Assembly: GCA_903872075.1 (NCBI GenBank)
Contig: CAIQJF010000003.1
Span: forward strand, 1-64,000
Length of the DNA stretch: 64,000 nt
Source: an uncultured Caulobacteraceae bacterium
GTDB taxonomy: Bacteria > Pseudomonadota > Alphaproteobacteria > Caulobacterales > Caulobacteraceae
Direction: 5' to 3'
Position numbers and translations under genes: made by a program. Within the stretch, counting starts at the first letter, position 1; the number at the start of each line of letters is the position of its first letter. The notes beneath the pieces were generated by a model that searched no databases, was not told where the DNA came from, and worked only from the letters and a program-made list of their open reading frames with translations. Below are positions 46,722 through 55,241 of the stretch, in pieces.

Positions 46722-46736
46722 GTTCGCAAGATGTTC
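46722..46736 (-). promoter_or_regulatory. Alphaproteobacterial SOS (LexA) box before recA
   Basis: GTTCGCAAGATGTTC matches the alphaproteobacterial LexA consensus GTTC-N7-GTTC exactly. It lies about 92 bases upstream of the recA start codon and overlaps a -35-like TTGCGA on the recA strand. A further GTTC occurs at 46715. Confidence 0.85.
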
Positions 46737-46765
46737 ACGGCGACAAATTGAAAAGATGGAAGGAC

Positions 46766-47737
46766 CTAAACCGCCGCTTCGAAGATCGGCGGCACCCTGC
46801 AAGCGTCAGCGTATTCGGTCCGCAGCCGGGCCACGAGTTCGGCCACCGTCGGGATGTCATGGATCAGATCGATCCCCTGCCCCGCGCTCCACAGGTTGCG
46901 CCAGGGTGCGACGCCCTCGGGCAGGTGGTCGTGGCGCATGCCCCGGCCCAGCGGCTCGGGTAGATCGTTGGGATCGAGACCGGCCATGCGCAGGGATTCC
47001 ACCAGCCAGTTAGCGGCCACACCGGCGACCTTGGGCGTGTACATCAGGTCGCTGGAGGTCTGGCTGACCAACAGATCCTTGTAGGCGGCCGGCGCATCCG
47101 ATTCGCGGGTGGCTATGAAGCGGGTGCCCAGATAGGCGAGGTCGGCGCCCAGGACCTCCGCGGCGCGGATGGTGGCGCCGTCGGAGACGGCGCCCGCCAG
47201 GACGATGACGCCGTCGAAGATGGCGCGGATCTGCCGGATCAGGGCCAGATGACTGATGGTTCCCGAATGGCCCCCGCCGCCGGCGCCGATGCAGATCAGG
47301 CCGTCGACCCCGGCCGAGATGGCCTTTTCGGCGAAACGGATGGAGGTGACGTCGTGGAGCACCGTCAGGCCCGCATCATGGGCGTGGCGGGCCATGTCGG
47401 TGGGATCGCCGCCGACGGTGATCAGCATCTGCACGCCGTAGCGATCGAACACCTCGAAGTGCGCCTTCAGTTCCGCCTCGGGGAAGCGGGTGGGCAGGTT
47501 GACGGCGATGGGCGCGGCGGCGCGGCCCGTGGTCTGTTCGTGGGCATCAAGGTCGGCGCGAATCTCCTTCAGCCAGGCCTCAAAGGTGTCGAAATCCCGG
47601 GCGTTCTGGCGTGGCAGGGCGCCGATCACCCCGGCCTTGCAAGCCTCGCGGATCAGGTCCGGCCCGGTGACCAGGAACATCGGCGCGCAGATCGCCGGCA
47701 ACGTCAGCGAGGCGCGCAAGGTCGGATCGAGGGCCAT
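46766..47737 (-). CDS. Nitronate monooxygenase / NPD-family flavoprotein
   Basis: FMN-dependent TIM-barrel enzyme of the 2-nitropropane dioxygenase/enoyl reductase II family, 323 residues. Signs: LTLPAICAPMFLVTGPDL (substrate side), VGGDPTDMARHAHDAG, the catalytic-His motif CIGAGGGGHSGT, LAGAVSDGATIRAAEVLGAD and YLGTRFIATRES. True substrate may not be nitronates; many members are of unknown function. Sits upstream of recA on the same strand but recA has its own promoter region. Confidence 0.88.
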   Translation of the reverse strand: MALDPTLRASLTLPAICAPMFLVTGPDLIREACKAGVIGALPRQNARDFDTFEAWLKEIRADLDAHEQTTGRAAAPIAVNLPTRFPEAELKAHFEVFDRYGVQMLITVGGDPTDMARHAHDAGLTVLHDVTSIRFAEKAISAGVDGLICIGAGGGGHSGTISHLALIRQIRAIFDGVIVLAGAVSDGATIRAAEVLGADLAYLGTRFIATRESDAPAAYKDLLVSQTSSDLMYTPKVAGVAANWLVESLRMAGLDPNDLPEPLGRGMRHDHLPEGVAPWRNLWSAGQGIDLIHDIPTVAELVARLRTEYADACRVPPIFEAAV

Positions 47738-47808
47738 GGCCGCTCCTTTGGTCGAGGGTGAGTCGGTCGCGCGGCGCGCCGTGAGAATCGCCGCGTCACC
47801 TCCCGCTC

Positions 47809-49814
47809 TTAGGCCGCCGCCTTCGCCGCCGCCACCACGTCGTCCGCCGCCCGGCCGGTCAGTTCGGCCAGATGATCGAAGACATATTCAAAGGAACCCA
47901 GGCCCTGGGTCAGGGACCGAAGCTCGGCGATCAGATCCTGCCGCTCGCTGGAGGGCAGATAGGCCTCGATCACATCCCAGCCAGGCCAGCCGTCCCGCGG
48001 CTCAAAGCCGAGGATCTGGCCGCGACGTGCGGAGAGCGCGGCGTTGACGTGGGCGATGGCGCCCGAGGGCGCGAACACCCTCAGTTTTTCGACAGGCTCA
48101 AGCAGACGTGAGCCGCAGGCTTTGAGGCCCTCGTCGATCGCCAGCTTGCCGGCGATGCGGAAGGCCATTTCCGAGGAATCGACGGCATGGAATGCACCGT
48201 CCGTCAGGGTCACCTCCACGTCGACGACCGGAAAGCCGAGCGGCCCCCTGACCAGACCGTCGCGCACGCCCTGCTCGACAGCTGGAATCCACTGCTTCGG
48301 CACAACGCCGCCGGTGATCTTGCTGACGAAAGCGAAGCCCTCGCCCCGCTCGCGCGGCCGGATCTCGATAGCGACGTCCGCGAACTGTCCATGGCCGCCG
48401 GTCTGTTTCTTGTGACGCGCCTTCTGAGTCGCGCCGGTCAGAATCGTTTCGCGATACGCGGTGGCGGGCGTGGCGACGGCGAGATCCAGGGCCCAGCGCC
48501 GCTGCAGCCGCTCCAGCGCCAGCCGCACATGGCCTTCACCGAGCCCCGAGAGAAGGGTCTGGCCACTCTCGGGATCCTGGGTGAGCTGAGGCCGGGATCT
48601 TCTTCGAGCAGTCGCGTGAGGGCGCCCGACAGCCGCACGTCGTCCTTGCGGTTGGCCGCCGCGATCGCCAGGGCGTAGAGGGGCGCTCGCGGAGGCGGCT
48701 GCAGCAGCGACTGCGCCGCGCCGCCGAAGGAAAGGATGTCTCCGGGCTTGGCCGCATCGATCTTGCCGATGGCGACGAGGTCGCCGACCGCCGCCGTCGC
48801 CAGCTTCTTCAGCGCCGCGCCCTGGACCGCCGACAGCCCCCCTGCCCGGCCGTGCGAGCCGTCCGGCAGCACGAGGTCGGCGCCGTCGGTCAGGGTCGCG
48901 CCGAACACGCGGGCATAGGCCAGCTTTCCCGCCTGACCGGCCCATGCGGTCCGGATCACCGCGGCGGCCGGGCGCTCGAGGCCAAGCCGCGCCGCTGCGC
49001 GGCCGGCCGGCGGGGTTTCGTGCCGCAGCGCCTTCAGCAGGCGACGGACGCCGAAGCCGTTGGCCGCCGAACCGAAGAAAACGGGCGCGATCAGCCCCTC
49101 GTTCATATCCTCGACGAGGTCGGCGAAGACCATGTCCCGGGCCGGATTGGCGTCAGAGAGCAGCTGTTCCATCAGCTCGTCGTCGAAGTCGGCGAGTTGC
49201 TCAAGCATGTGGAAGCGGGCGTCCGCCTCGAGCGCCGCGAGATCGGGCGTGAGGGCCTCGACCTTCGACGCCTGGCCCGGACGCCAGATATAGGCGCGCT
49301 CCAGGGCCAGATCGACGGCGCCGACGACGTGCTCGTTCTCCACGATGGGCAACTGACGCGCCACCAAGGGGACCGCGCTCACCGGTCCGAGCGCGGCCAG
49401 GAGGTCGTCCAGCGGGCCGCGGGCCTGATCCATCTTGTTGATGAAGAAGGCCCGGGGAACCCCGAGCGTCTCGAGCTGCTTGAGGATGGGCTGAAGCAGG
49501 ATCGCCTTGGCGGGATCTGGATCGGCCACGATCACGGCAAGGTCCACGGCCGGCAGGGCGGCGTCGGCTTCGGCGGCAAGTTCCAGCGAGCCGGGACAGT
49601 CGACCACGGCGTAGCGTTCGCCCATGAAATTGAAGCCGGCGAGATTGAGTTCGACCGAGTGGCCGCGGGCCTTGGCCTCGGGGCTCTGATCGCCGACGCG
49701 GCGGTCGGTCTCGCCGGCCGCGGCCAGCATGGCTTCCATCAGGGTGGTTTTGCCGGAGCCCGTCGGCCCCACCAGGGCCAGGACACGGACTTCGCCTGAG
49801 GGACGGTTCGGCAT
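47809..49814 (-). pseudogene. EF-G-like translational GTPase with a frameshift
   Basis: A second-type elongation factor G-like protein of about 668 residues, split over two frames. The 5' part has G1 GPTGSGKTTL, G3 DCPGSLE and G4 NKMD, then domain II. The 3' part in another frame has LTQDPESGQTLLSGLGEGHV, the domain IV region ARHKKQTGGHGQFADVAIEI and domain V. The switch lies at about 48584-48590: LLEEDPGLS then LTQDPE would be continuous if one base (a C on the coding strand) were added. Start ATG 49814 follows GGGAGAG. Either a fresh null mutation or an assembly error; no slippery site is obvious. Not the main fusA, which is normally next to tuf/rps genes. Confidence 0.78.
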
Positions 49815-49969
49815 GCGACGCTCTCCCTTTGTCATCCGGCCCAGGGCCGGTATTTCCTAAGCCTATCAGAGGCGATCGGACGTGGGCTACATGAGCTGAT
49901 CCCTTAAGGGTGATCTCGTCGTCCGACCGCAGCAACCGGCGGGCGGACAGATTCCATGGAGCCGCGCGC

Positions 49970-51661
49970 ATGCCGACGCACCCCGCAAAGCCCTCAGCCA
50001 TTCACATGCAAGCTCGCGCGCTACAGGCTCAGGCCGAAAGCCTGCGCGCCCAGGGGCGGATCGTGGAGGCTCTTGAGCCGACGCGCCGCGTCGCGCTCCT
50101 GCTGCCGGACGATGCCCGGGTGATGTTCAATCTCGGTCTGAACTGCTTCGAAGCGGGACGCGTGCCCGACTCAGTCTCGGCCTTCCGGCGCGCCCTGACA
50201 CTCCAGCCACGGTTCGCCGAGGCGGCCTGGCGGCTCGGACTCGGCCTCGGCGCCCTGGGCGACATGGAGGGTTCGATTGCCGCCCTGCTGCAGGCGGTCG
50301 ACTTCAAGCCATCGCATGTCGAAGCCCGGCTGTGGCTGGCGCGCCTGCTCCTGGGCGCGGGCCGGGTGGACGACGCTAAGGCGCACCTCAAGCGGGCGCG
50401 CTCCTCGGGGGGTAACACCGGGCTGGGCTGGCTCGCGGAGGCGCGGCTGATGGAGATCGCGGACGATCGTCCCGGCGTGGAGCGCGCCGCGCGCCGGGCC
50501 ATGGCCGTGGATCCGAAGAATCCCCTGACGCAGGAACTCATGGGACACGTTCACGCCGAGGCCGGACGCTTCGCGGAGGCCGAACAATGCTTCCTCGCGG
50601 CTCTGGCGCTCAATCCGAAGTCCGTCGGCGCGTGGTACGACGTGGCGCGGGGTCGCCGGTTCAGCGCCGCGGACGCACCGCTGGTCGAGAGGATGCGCGC
50701 GGCCACCACCCTGCCGGGTATCGACCCCCCCACGCGCGCGATGCTGTTTCTGGGACTGGCCAAAGTTCTCGACGATCTCGACGATCCAGGCGGCGCCTCG
50801 GAGGTCCTCGACACCGCCGCCAGGCTGCGCGCGGGCTGGCTGAAGTTCGATCTCGCGGCCTGGCGTCGCCACATCGAGGCGATCATGGCCCGCTTCACCC
50901 CAGAGGTCCTGTGCCGAGCCGCGGATATGGGCAGCCCGGATGAGACGCCCCTGTTGATCCTCGGCATGCCGCGATCCGGCACGACCCTTGTGGAGCAGAT
51001 CCTCTCAAGCCATCCGCAGGTGACCGGCGCCGGCGAATTGACGTTCTGGCGCCAGCGAACCGAGATGATGGCGCAGGCCGGCGAGGCGGGGCTGGAGGTT
51101 CCGTTCGTCTCGGAGGCCGCGGAGGCCTATCTCGCCGAGCTGCGCGGCCTCGGACCTGGATCGGCCCGTGTCATCGACAAGCTGCCGTGGAACTACCTCC
51201 ACATCGGCCTGATTCATCTGACTTTTCCGCGCGCGACGATCATCCACTGCCGCCGACGGCCGATCGATACGGCGCTGTCAGTGCGCCAGACCTGGTTCGC
51301 GCAGCACATGGTCATACCGACCGGCGGCGAAGATCTGGTCGGCTACTACCGGGCCTATGAAACCCTGATGGACCACTGGCGGCGCGTGCTCCCCGCGGGC
51401 CGATTGATCGAGGTCGACTACGAAGCGCTGACGGCCGCCCCTGAACCCGAGATTCGCCGCCTTGTGGCCGCCGCGGGTCTGCCCTGGGACGACGCTTGCC
51501 TGCATCCGGAGATGAACGACCGTGTCGTCAAGACGGCAAGCAAGTGGCAGGTCCGTCAGCCGGTCAACACGGACTCGATCGACCGGTGGCGGCGATTCGA
51601 ACCGTGGCTGGGGCCGCTCGCGGCCCTGTTGGACGAGTCGCCGGCCGGCGGCAAAGCCTAG
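49970..51661 (+). CDS. TPR-sulfotransferase 2
   Basis: 563 residues with the same build as the 24746 protein. The N-terminal 310 residues are TPR-type (NLGLNCFEAGRVPDSVSAFRR, AEAGRFAEAEQCFLAALALN). The C-terminal PAPS-dependent sulfotransferase has ILGMPRSGTTLVEQIL (Arg335), HPQVTGAGELT with Glu356 21 residues after Arg335, and the 3'-phosphate region CRRRPIDTALS near 427. The end WQVRQPVNTDSIDRWRRFEPWL is nearly the same as in the other copy. Convergent with a tyrosine-rich PEP-CTERM gene across a shared terminator. Acceptor unknown; ATG 50006 is a possible later start. Confidence 0.88.
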   Translation: MPTHPAKPSAIHMQARALQAQAESLRAQGRIVEALEPTRRVALLLPDDARVMFNLGLNCFEAGRVPDSVSAFRRALTLQPRFAEAAWRLGLGLGALGDMEGSIAALLQAVDFKPSHVEARLWLARLLLGAGRVDDAKAHLKRARSSGGNTGLGWLAEARLMEIADDRPGVERAARRAMAVDPKNPLTQELMGHVHAEAGRFAEAEQCFLAALALNPKSVGAWYDVARGRRFSAADAPLVERMRAATTLPGIDPPTRAMLFLGLAKVLDDLDDPGGASEVLDTAARLRAGWLKFDLAAWRRHIEAIMARFTPEVLCRAADMGSPDETPLLILGMPRSGTTLVEQILSSHPQVTGAGELTFWRQRTEMMAQAGEAGLEVPFVSEAAEAYLAELRGLGPGSARVIDKLPWNYLHIGLIHLTFPRATIIHCRRRPIDTALSVRQTWFAQHMVIPTGGEDLVGYYRAYETLMDHWRRVLPAGRLIEVDYEALTAAPEPEIRRLVAAAGLPWDDACLHPEMNDRVVKTASKWQVRQPVNTDSIDRWRRFEPWLGPLAALLDESPAGGKA

Positions 51662-51681
51662 CCGGCTGGCCTCCCGTGCAA

Positions 51682-51713
51682 AGAAAAAGGGCCGCCTTGC
51701 GGCGGCCCTTTCC
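51682..51713. terminator. Bidirectional terminator between sulfotransferase 2 and PEP-CTERM 3
   Basis: AAGGGCCGCC (51687-51696), loop TTGC, GGCGGCCCTT (51701-51710), with an A-run before and T-run after, so usable on both strands for the convergent genes. Confidence 0.85.
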
Positions 51714-51736
51714 CAATCGTATCGGTTCGCTGCGGT

Positions 51737-52276
51737 TTAGGCGACCGCGGCGGCAACCTTGCGACGACGGGCGGCGAAGCCGACCGCGCCGAAGCCGACG
51801 AGCATCAGAGCCCAGGTGGTGGGTTCCGGCACCGAGAAGGTGCTGATGTTCACCGGATATTCCAGCGAGAAGTAGGTCGTCGCGCCCGGCGCCACGCCGC
51901 CCACGAAGTTGATCGTGCCATGATAGGCGTCGACCAGGTTGGTGAAGTAGCCCTGCGGGCCGCCGTAGCCGTAGCCGTCATAGGGGGTCGGCGCGCCGTA
52001 GGCGGCGAGGCCGTGACCGTCGAAGCCGGTGATCGGCTGGTTGGTGGAGCTCAGGTTGATCGAATAGATCGTGTTGGAGGAGTTGTTGACCACGCCGACA
52101 TAGGTGTCTTCAACGCCGTCGTACGGGCCTTGGCCGGTGTTCGAGCTCTGGACGCCGCTGTTGGTGAAGGTGAGGATGACGGCCGGGCCGCTGTCGTTGC
52201 CGTACGCCGGAAACGCGTGCGCGGCGCCGGCCAAAGCCGTGGCGGCGAGAGCCGTGCTGATGAGAAGAGTCTTCAT
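51737..52276 (-). CDS. Tyrosine-rich PEPxxWA-CTERM exported protein 3
   Basis: 179 residues. Signal peptide TLLISTALAATALAGAAHA. The body has Tyr beside acidic or Gly residues (GPYDGVEDTYVG, TPYDGYGYGG, LVDAYHG). The sorting signal is VPEPTTWALMLVGFGAVG with a basic tail ARRRKVAAAVA. ATG 52276 is used since the signal peptide starts there; an upstream start at 52306 would add ten residues. Convergent with TPR-sulfotransferase 2. Role unknown; candidate sulfation target by analogy with the 24171 protein. Confidence 0.85.
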   Translation of the reverse strand: MKTLLISTALAATALAGAAHAFPAYGNDSGPAVILTFTNSGVQSSNTGQGPYDGVEDTYVGVVNNSSNTIYSINLSSTNQPITGFDGHGLAAYGAPTPYDGYGYGGPQGYFTNLVDAYHGTINFVGGVAPGATTYFSLEYPVNISTFSVPEPTTWALMLVGFGAVGFAARRRKVAAAVA

Positions 52277-52327
52277 GAGGTTGATCCTGTTGGACAAATG
52301 ACACAAAGCCTCCCCCGGCGAGGCTGG

Positions 52328-52345
52328 CCTAGTCTTTGGACTAGG
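52328..52345 (-). other. Perfect small hairpin in the PEP-CTERM 3 leader
   Basis: CCTAGTC (52328-52334), TTTG, GACTAGG (52339-52345). It lies about 10 bases after the predicted -10, so near the transcript 5' end. Could protect the mRNA or bind a regulator. Confidence 0.4.
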
Positions 52346-52354
52346 ATGAATCTC

Positions 52355-52382
52355 TTTTTAGCCGCATTTGGGCCCAGGTCAA
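52355..52382 (-). promoter_or_regulatory. Predicted promoter of PEP-CTERM 3
   Basis: On the minus strand TTGACC (52382-52377), 16 bases, TAAAAA (52360-52355). The leader to the ATG at 52276 would be about 70 bases and contains the 52328 hairpin. Confidence 0.5.
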
Positions 52383-52427
52383 GGCCGGCCCGTACCAAAA
52401 AGGTGCGGCAATCTATCCCGATGGGTG

Positions 52428-53273
52428 TCAGCCGAGCAGGAATGACCTCGCCGCCGACAGGAAGCCCTCGGGCGCATCTAGCGGGACACTATGGCCCGAT
52501 GTCCCAACGAGCACGAACCGCGCGTCGGGGATTGTGTCGATCATTTTCGCCGCAATTTCCGCGGAGAGTATGTCCGAGCGGTCGCCGCGAATCAGGAGGG
52601 TGGGAACGTCGATGTTGGCGCACGACGCCCAGCCTGTGGCCGGATCGCGGACCCGAAGCGCCCCGACCGATCTCAGCGCCCGGTCGTAGCGCCAGGTCCA
52701 ACGTCCGTCAGCCAGGCGCATCAGGCTGTAGTCGACCCTGTGCCGGTGATGATCCTCCGGCGGTAGGTTGTTCTCCGCCCGCGCGGCGGCAAAGGCCGCC
52801 TCGCGGCTGTCGAACAAATCGACGGATGCCGTACCCGCCTGAATTCGCGCCCCGCCCGAACGCACGATTTCCGGCCCGATATCGACGATAACCGCCGCGG
52901 CCAGCGCCGCCGGGCGCCGGCCGGCGTACTCCATGGTCACCATGCCGCCCATGGACAGACCGAGCAGGGTGAAACCGGTGAGCCCCAACGCCGAGACAAA
53001 GGCCGCGAGATCGTCGGCCATGTCGTCCACGCCATATTTGTCGGCCGGCGCCCAGCCTGTCTCGCCGTGACCGCGCTGGTCCAGGGCGATGACGCGGTAG
53101 CGGTCCGTCATGCCCTCGGCGAAGGCATCCCAGGACCGGGCATGACCCGTGTAGCCGTGCAGCAGCACAAGATCGGGCGCATCAGGCCGGGTTGAGGGCC
53201 AGTCGCGATAGTGAAAGCGCAGGCCGCGCAGCTCGATAAGCTCGTCCGCCACCGGCGCCGATGTGAATTGCAT
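52428..53273 (-). CDS. Alpha/beta hydrolase
   Basis: 281 residues. Oxyanion motif LLHGYTGHARSW, nucleophile elbow GLSMGGM, acid Asp in RGDRSDILS and His in GTSGHSVPLDAP. The overall pattern, including ALDQRGHGETGWAP, is like haloperoxidase/enol-lactonase-type hydrolases. ATG 53273 is preferred because GGAGGAAAG lies just upstream; a start at 53297 is possible. Substrate unknown. Confidence 0.88.
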   Translation of the reverse strand: MQFTSAPVADELIELRGLRFHYRDWPSTRPDAPDLVLLHGYTGHARSWDAFAEGMTDRYRVIALDQRGHGETGWAPADKYGVDDMADDLAAFVSALGLTGFTLLGLSMGGMVTMEYAGRRPAALAAAVIVDIGPEIVRSGGARIQAGTASVDLFDSREAAFAAARAENNLPPEDHHRHRVDYSLMRLADGRWTWRYDRALRSVGALRVRDPATGWASCANIDVPTLLIRGDRSDILSAEIAAKMIDTIPDARFVLVGTSGHSVPLDAPEGFLSAARSFLLG

Positions 53274-53342
53274 GATCTTTCCTCCCCGATGGCTCATGAC
53301 GCACGGGCGCCGGACGAATCAAGCACCCCGGCGCAAGGTCGG

Positions 53343-53891
53343 TCAGCCTGCGTCGAGAGCCTGCGGCGGCAACATGCGGCCCAACAGGCCGTCGCGTCGC
53401 ACGATCAGATGATAGCTCACACCCGCCAGGTGCAGGCCGATGAGCCCATAGACGACCCACTGGCTCGTCTGGTGGACGGTCTTGGCGAGGTCGCCCAGCG
53501 CACGATCCTTCCAGAACAGGCGCGGCAAACGCATCAGACCGAACGGCTCGACATCGTAGCCGTGTCCCGTCGTCCAGACGTAGCCGGTCACCGGCATCAC
53601 GATCATGGCCAGCAGCAGGCCCGTGACCACACCGGCGGCGAGCGCCACATTCCATCGGGACATGCCCCAGGGATGCCGCGGCGGACGGTCGACCAGACGC
53701 CAGGCGATCCGGACCAGGGTCAGAGCCAGAATGGCCAGACCCAGCGTCTTGTGGATATCGAGGAAAAAGTAGAACGGCGCGGTGTCCTCCTTCACGGAGA
53801 CGACGACCCAGGCCACCGGTAGGATCGCGACCATCAGAAGCACCGTGACCCAATGGAGGGTCTGCTGGACAGGCGAATAGCGGATGGTCAT
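53343..53891 (-). CDS. Cytochrome b561
   Basis: Inner-membrane di-heme electron carrier, 182 residues with four hydrophobic helices. Heme-ligand histidines are seen in YSPVQQTLHWVTVLLM, DIHKTLGLAILALTLVR, VHQTSQWVVYGLIGLHLAG (two His). It probably moves electrons between quinol and a periplasmic partner. ATG 53891 is used; the frame extends upstream but without homology. Confidence 0.9.
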   Translation of the reverse strand: MTIRYSPVQQTLHWVTVLLMVAILPVAWVVVSVKEDTAPFYFFLDIHKTLGLAILALTLVRIAWRLVDRPPRHPWGMSRWNVALAAGVVTGLLLAMIVMPVTGYVWTTGHGYDVEPFGLMRLPRLFWKDRALGDLAKTVHQTSQWVVYGLIGLHLAGVSYHLIVRRDGLLGRMLPPQALDAG

Positions 53892-53977
53892 GGCCGAGAG
53901 CTCCGAAGTCGCACGCCGGGTGGCCACAACACTGCGCCCGACGTCCCTACCGCTCAAGCGGGAACGCCGGGCGGTTG

Positions 53978-54646
53978 TCAGTACCGGCGCGGCTCGCGGT
54001 AGGACACGCGCTGTTCGCCCACGTCTTCGGCAACCCGATCGAGCCGCGCCAGGACGTCGCGCCGCTGGTCCTCGTTCAGCCAGCCGTCATCGCCGCGATA
54101 GTCGGCGTCGATCCGGCGGATGTCGCGCAACTCTCGAAGGGCGTGGCGGCCGCGCCATTCGTCGAGAGCGCCATCGGCCATGCGCTCCTGAATGCGCCGT
54201 TCGAGCCGGTCCGCACGGGCCCGTGGGTCCCAACCCGCCTGAGGTCCGTAGGCCGGCGGCGGGCCGTAGGCATAGCGGCCGTCGTTGGCGCCCGGGTCGC
54301 TCCAGCGCCCATCGGGGCCATAATATCCTTGGACGCGCGCGCCAGGGATCCGGCGCGGGTCATCATAGCCGTAGGCCCTGGCCCCACAGTCCACGGAGGA
54401 GGCGCCGATGGCGTCACCAGCCAGGGCTCCACCCACGCCGCCGATGATGGTTCCGCCCGGCTTGCCGCCGTGCTCGCCGATGGCGTTGCCCAACAGGGCG
54501 CCGAGTCCGGCCCCGAGGATCGTACCAACGACCCGGTTGTCGTGACGTTGCGCCTGGCACTGGGTCTGCGCCTGGGCCACGGCCGGCACGAAGCCGGCGG
54601 CCAGCGACGCCGCGGCCAGACCGGCCATGAGAGTGGTCCTGAACAT
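53978..54646 (-). CDS. Glycine-zipper 2TM envelope protein
   Basis: 222 residues. Signal peptide TLMAGLAAASLAAGFVPAVAQA, then a glycine-zipper region VVGTILGAGLGALLGNAIGE followed by GGTIIGGVGGALAGDAIG, as in the Rickettsia 17-kDa/OsmB type lipoprotein-like family. A Tyr/Pro/Arg-rich section (GYYGPDGRWSDPG) and charged helical C-terminus (RRIQERMADGALDEW) follow. ATG 54646 after AGGAGACC; 54649 is an adjacent alternative. Likely periplasmic or outer-membrane; role unknown. Confidence 0.85.
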   Translation of the reverse strand: MFRTTLMAGLAAASLAAGFVPAVAQAQTQCQAQRHDNRVVGTILGAGLGALLGNAIGEHGGKPGGTIIGGVGGALAGDAIGASSVDCGARAYGYDDPRRIPGARVQGYYGPDGRWSDPGANDGRYAYGPPPAYGPQAGWDPRARADRLERRIQERMADGALDEWRGRHALRELRDIRRIDADYRGDDGWLNEDQRRDVLARLDRVAEDVGEQRVSYREPRRY

Positions 54647-54714
54647 CATCGGTCTCCTTCTCGCCGCCGGCAGCCCCAGGTGTGTTTTCCCCGGCGCCGG
54701 TCGATGCGGGAAAC

Positions 54715-55215
54715 CTACGACCCCGTCGATGAACCGCCGGTGAACCCGAATTGAACCTCGCCTGAACGTCTCTGGTTGAGGATTTCGGCCATCCGCAGGG
54801 CAAGATCGGCAGGGAACATCGGCTCCGCGCAAGCGCGGAGTTCGGGGAGCGTCCACCACCGGATGTCATCGACAAATTCATGTTCCAGCGCCTGCCAGCC
54901 CTCGCGGGACGGCTCCCCCCCGGCGCACCAGGCGGCCATGAAGCGCTCAAGCACCCGCACCGGCCTACCCTTGCGATCATGATGAATCTGCTCGCCATCC
55001 CAAAGGACCGGTCCCAGCCGGACATCCCGAAAACCGGTCTCCTCGCCAATCTCGCGCAACGCCGCCTGGACAAGGGATTCCCCGGGCTCGACGCCCCCCC
55101 CCACCGTGAACCAGGCGCCTGGGGCGCTCGGATTACTGGGCAACCGCCCCTTGAGCAGCAGAATGCGTCCCGCCGGATCGAAAAGCAGGACCCGAGCGGT
55201 CAGGCGTTCGCGCAT
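54715..55215 (-). CDS. Nudix hydrolase
   Basis: 166 residues. A full Nudix box is present: GGGVEPGESLVQAALREIGE then ETGF, with the metal-binding REIGEE. The N-terminus has RVLLFDPAGRILLLKG. Hydrolyses a nucleoside diphosphate-linked compound; the exact one is not clear. 26 bases downstream of the hybrid kinase gene on the same strand, so possibly cotranscribed. Confidence 0.9.
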   Translation of the reverse strand: MRERLTARVLLFDPAGRILLLKGRLPSNPSAPGAWFTVGGGVEPGESLVQAALREIGEETGFRDVRLGPVLWDGEQIHHDRKGRPVRVLERFMAAWCAGGEPSREGWQALEHEFVDDIRWWTLPELRACAEPMFPADLALRMAEILNQRRSGEVQFGFTGGSSTGS

Positions 55216-55241
55216 GGACCATTCTCTCCAACCGACATCGA

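Noticed and set aside
46630-46738. RecA starting at 46738
   Set aside because: The extra N-terminal 36 residues are not RecA-like and the SOS box would then lie inside the coding region.
48580-48592. Programmed ribosomal frameshift in the EF-G-like gene
   Set aside because: No slippery heptamer or convincing downstream pseudoknot is seen; a simple missing base is the simpler reading.
47809-48945. Separate 378-residue protein encoded in the 3' frame of the EF-G-like gene
   Set aside because: Its first 110 residues are an Arg/Gly-rich shadow of the upstream frame; only the part after about 48590 is EF-G-like, so one frameshifted gene explains both.
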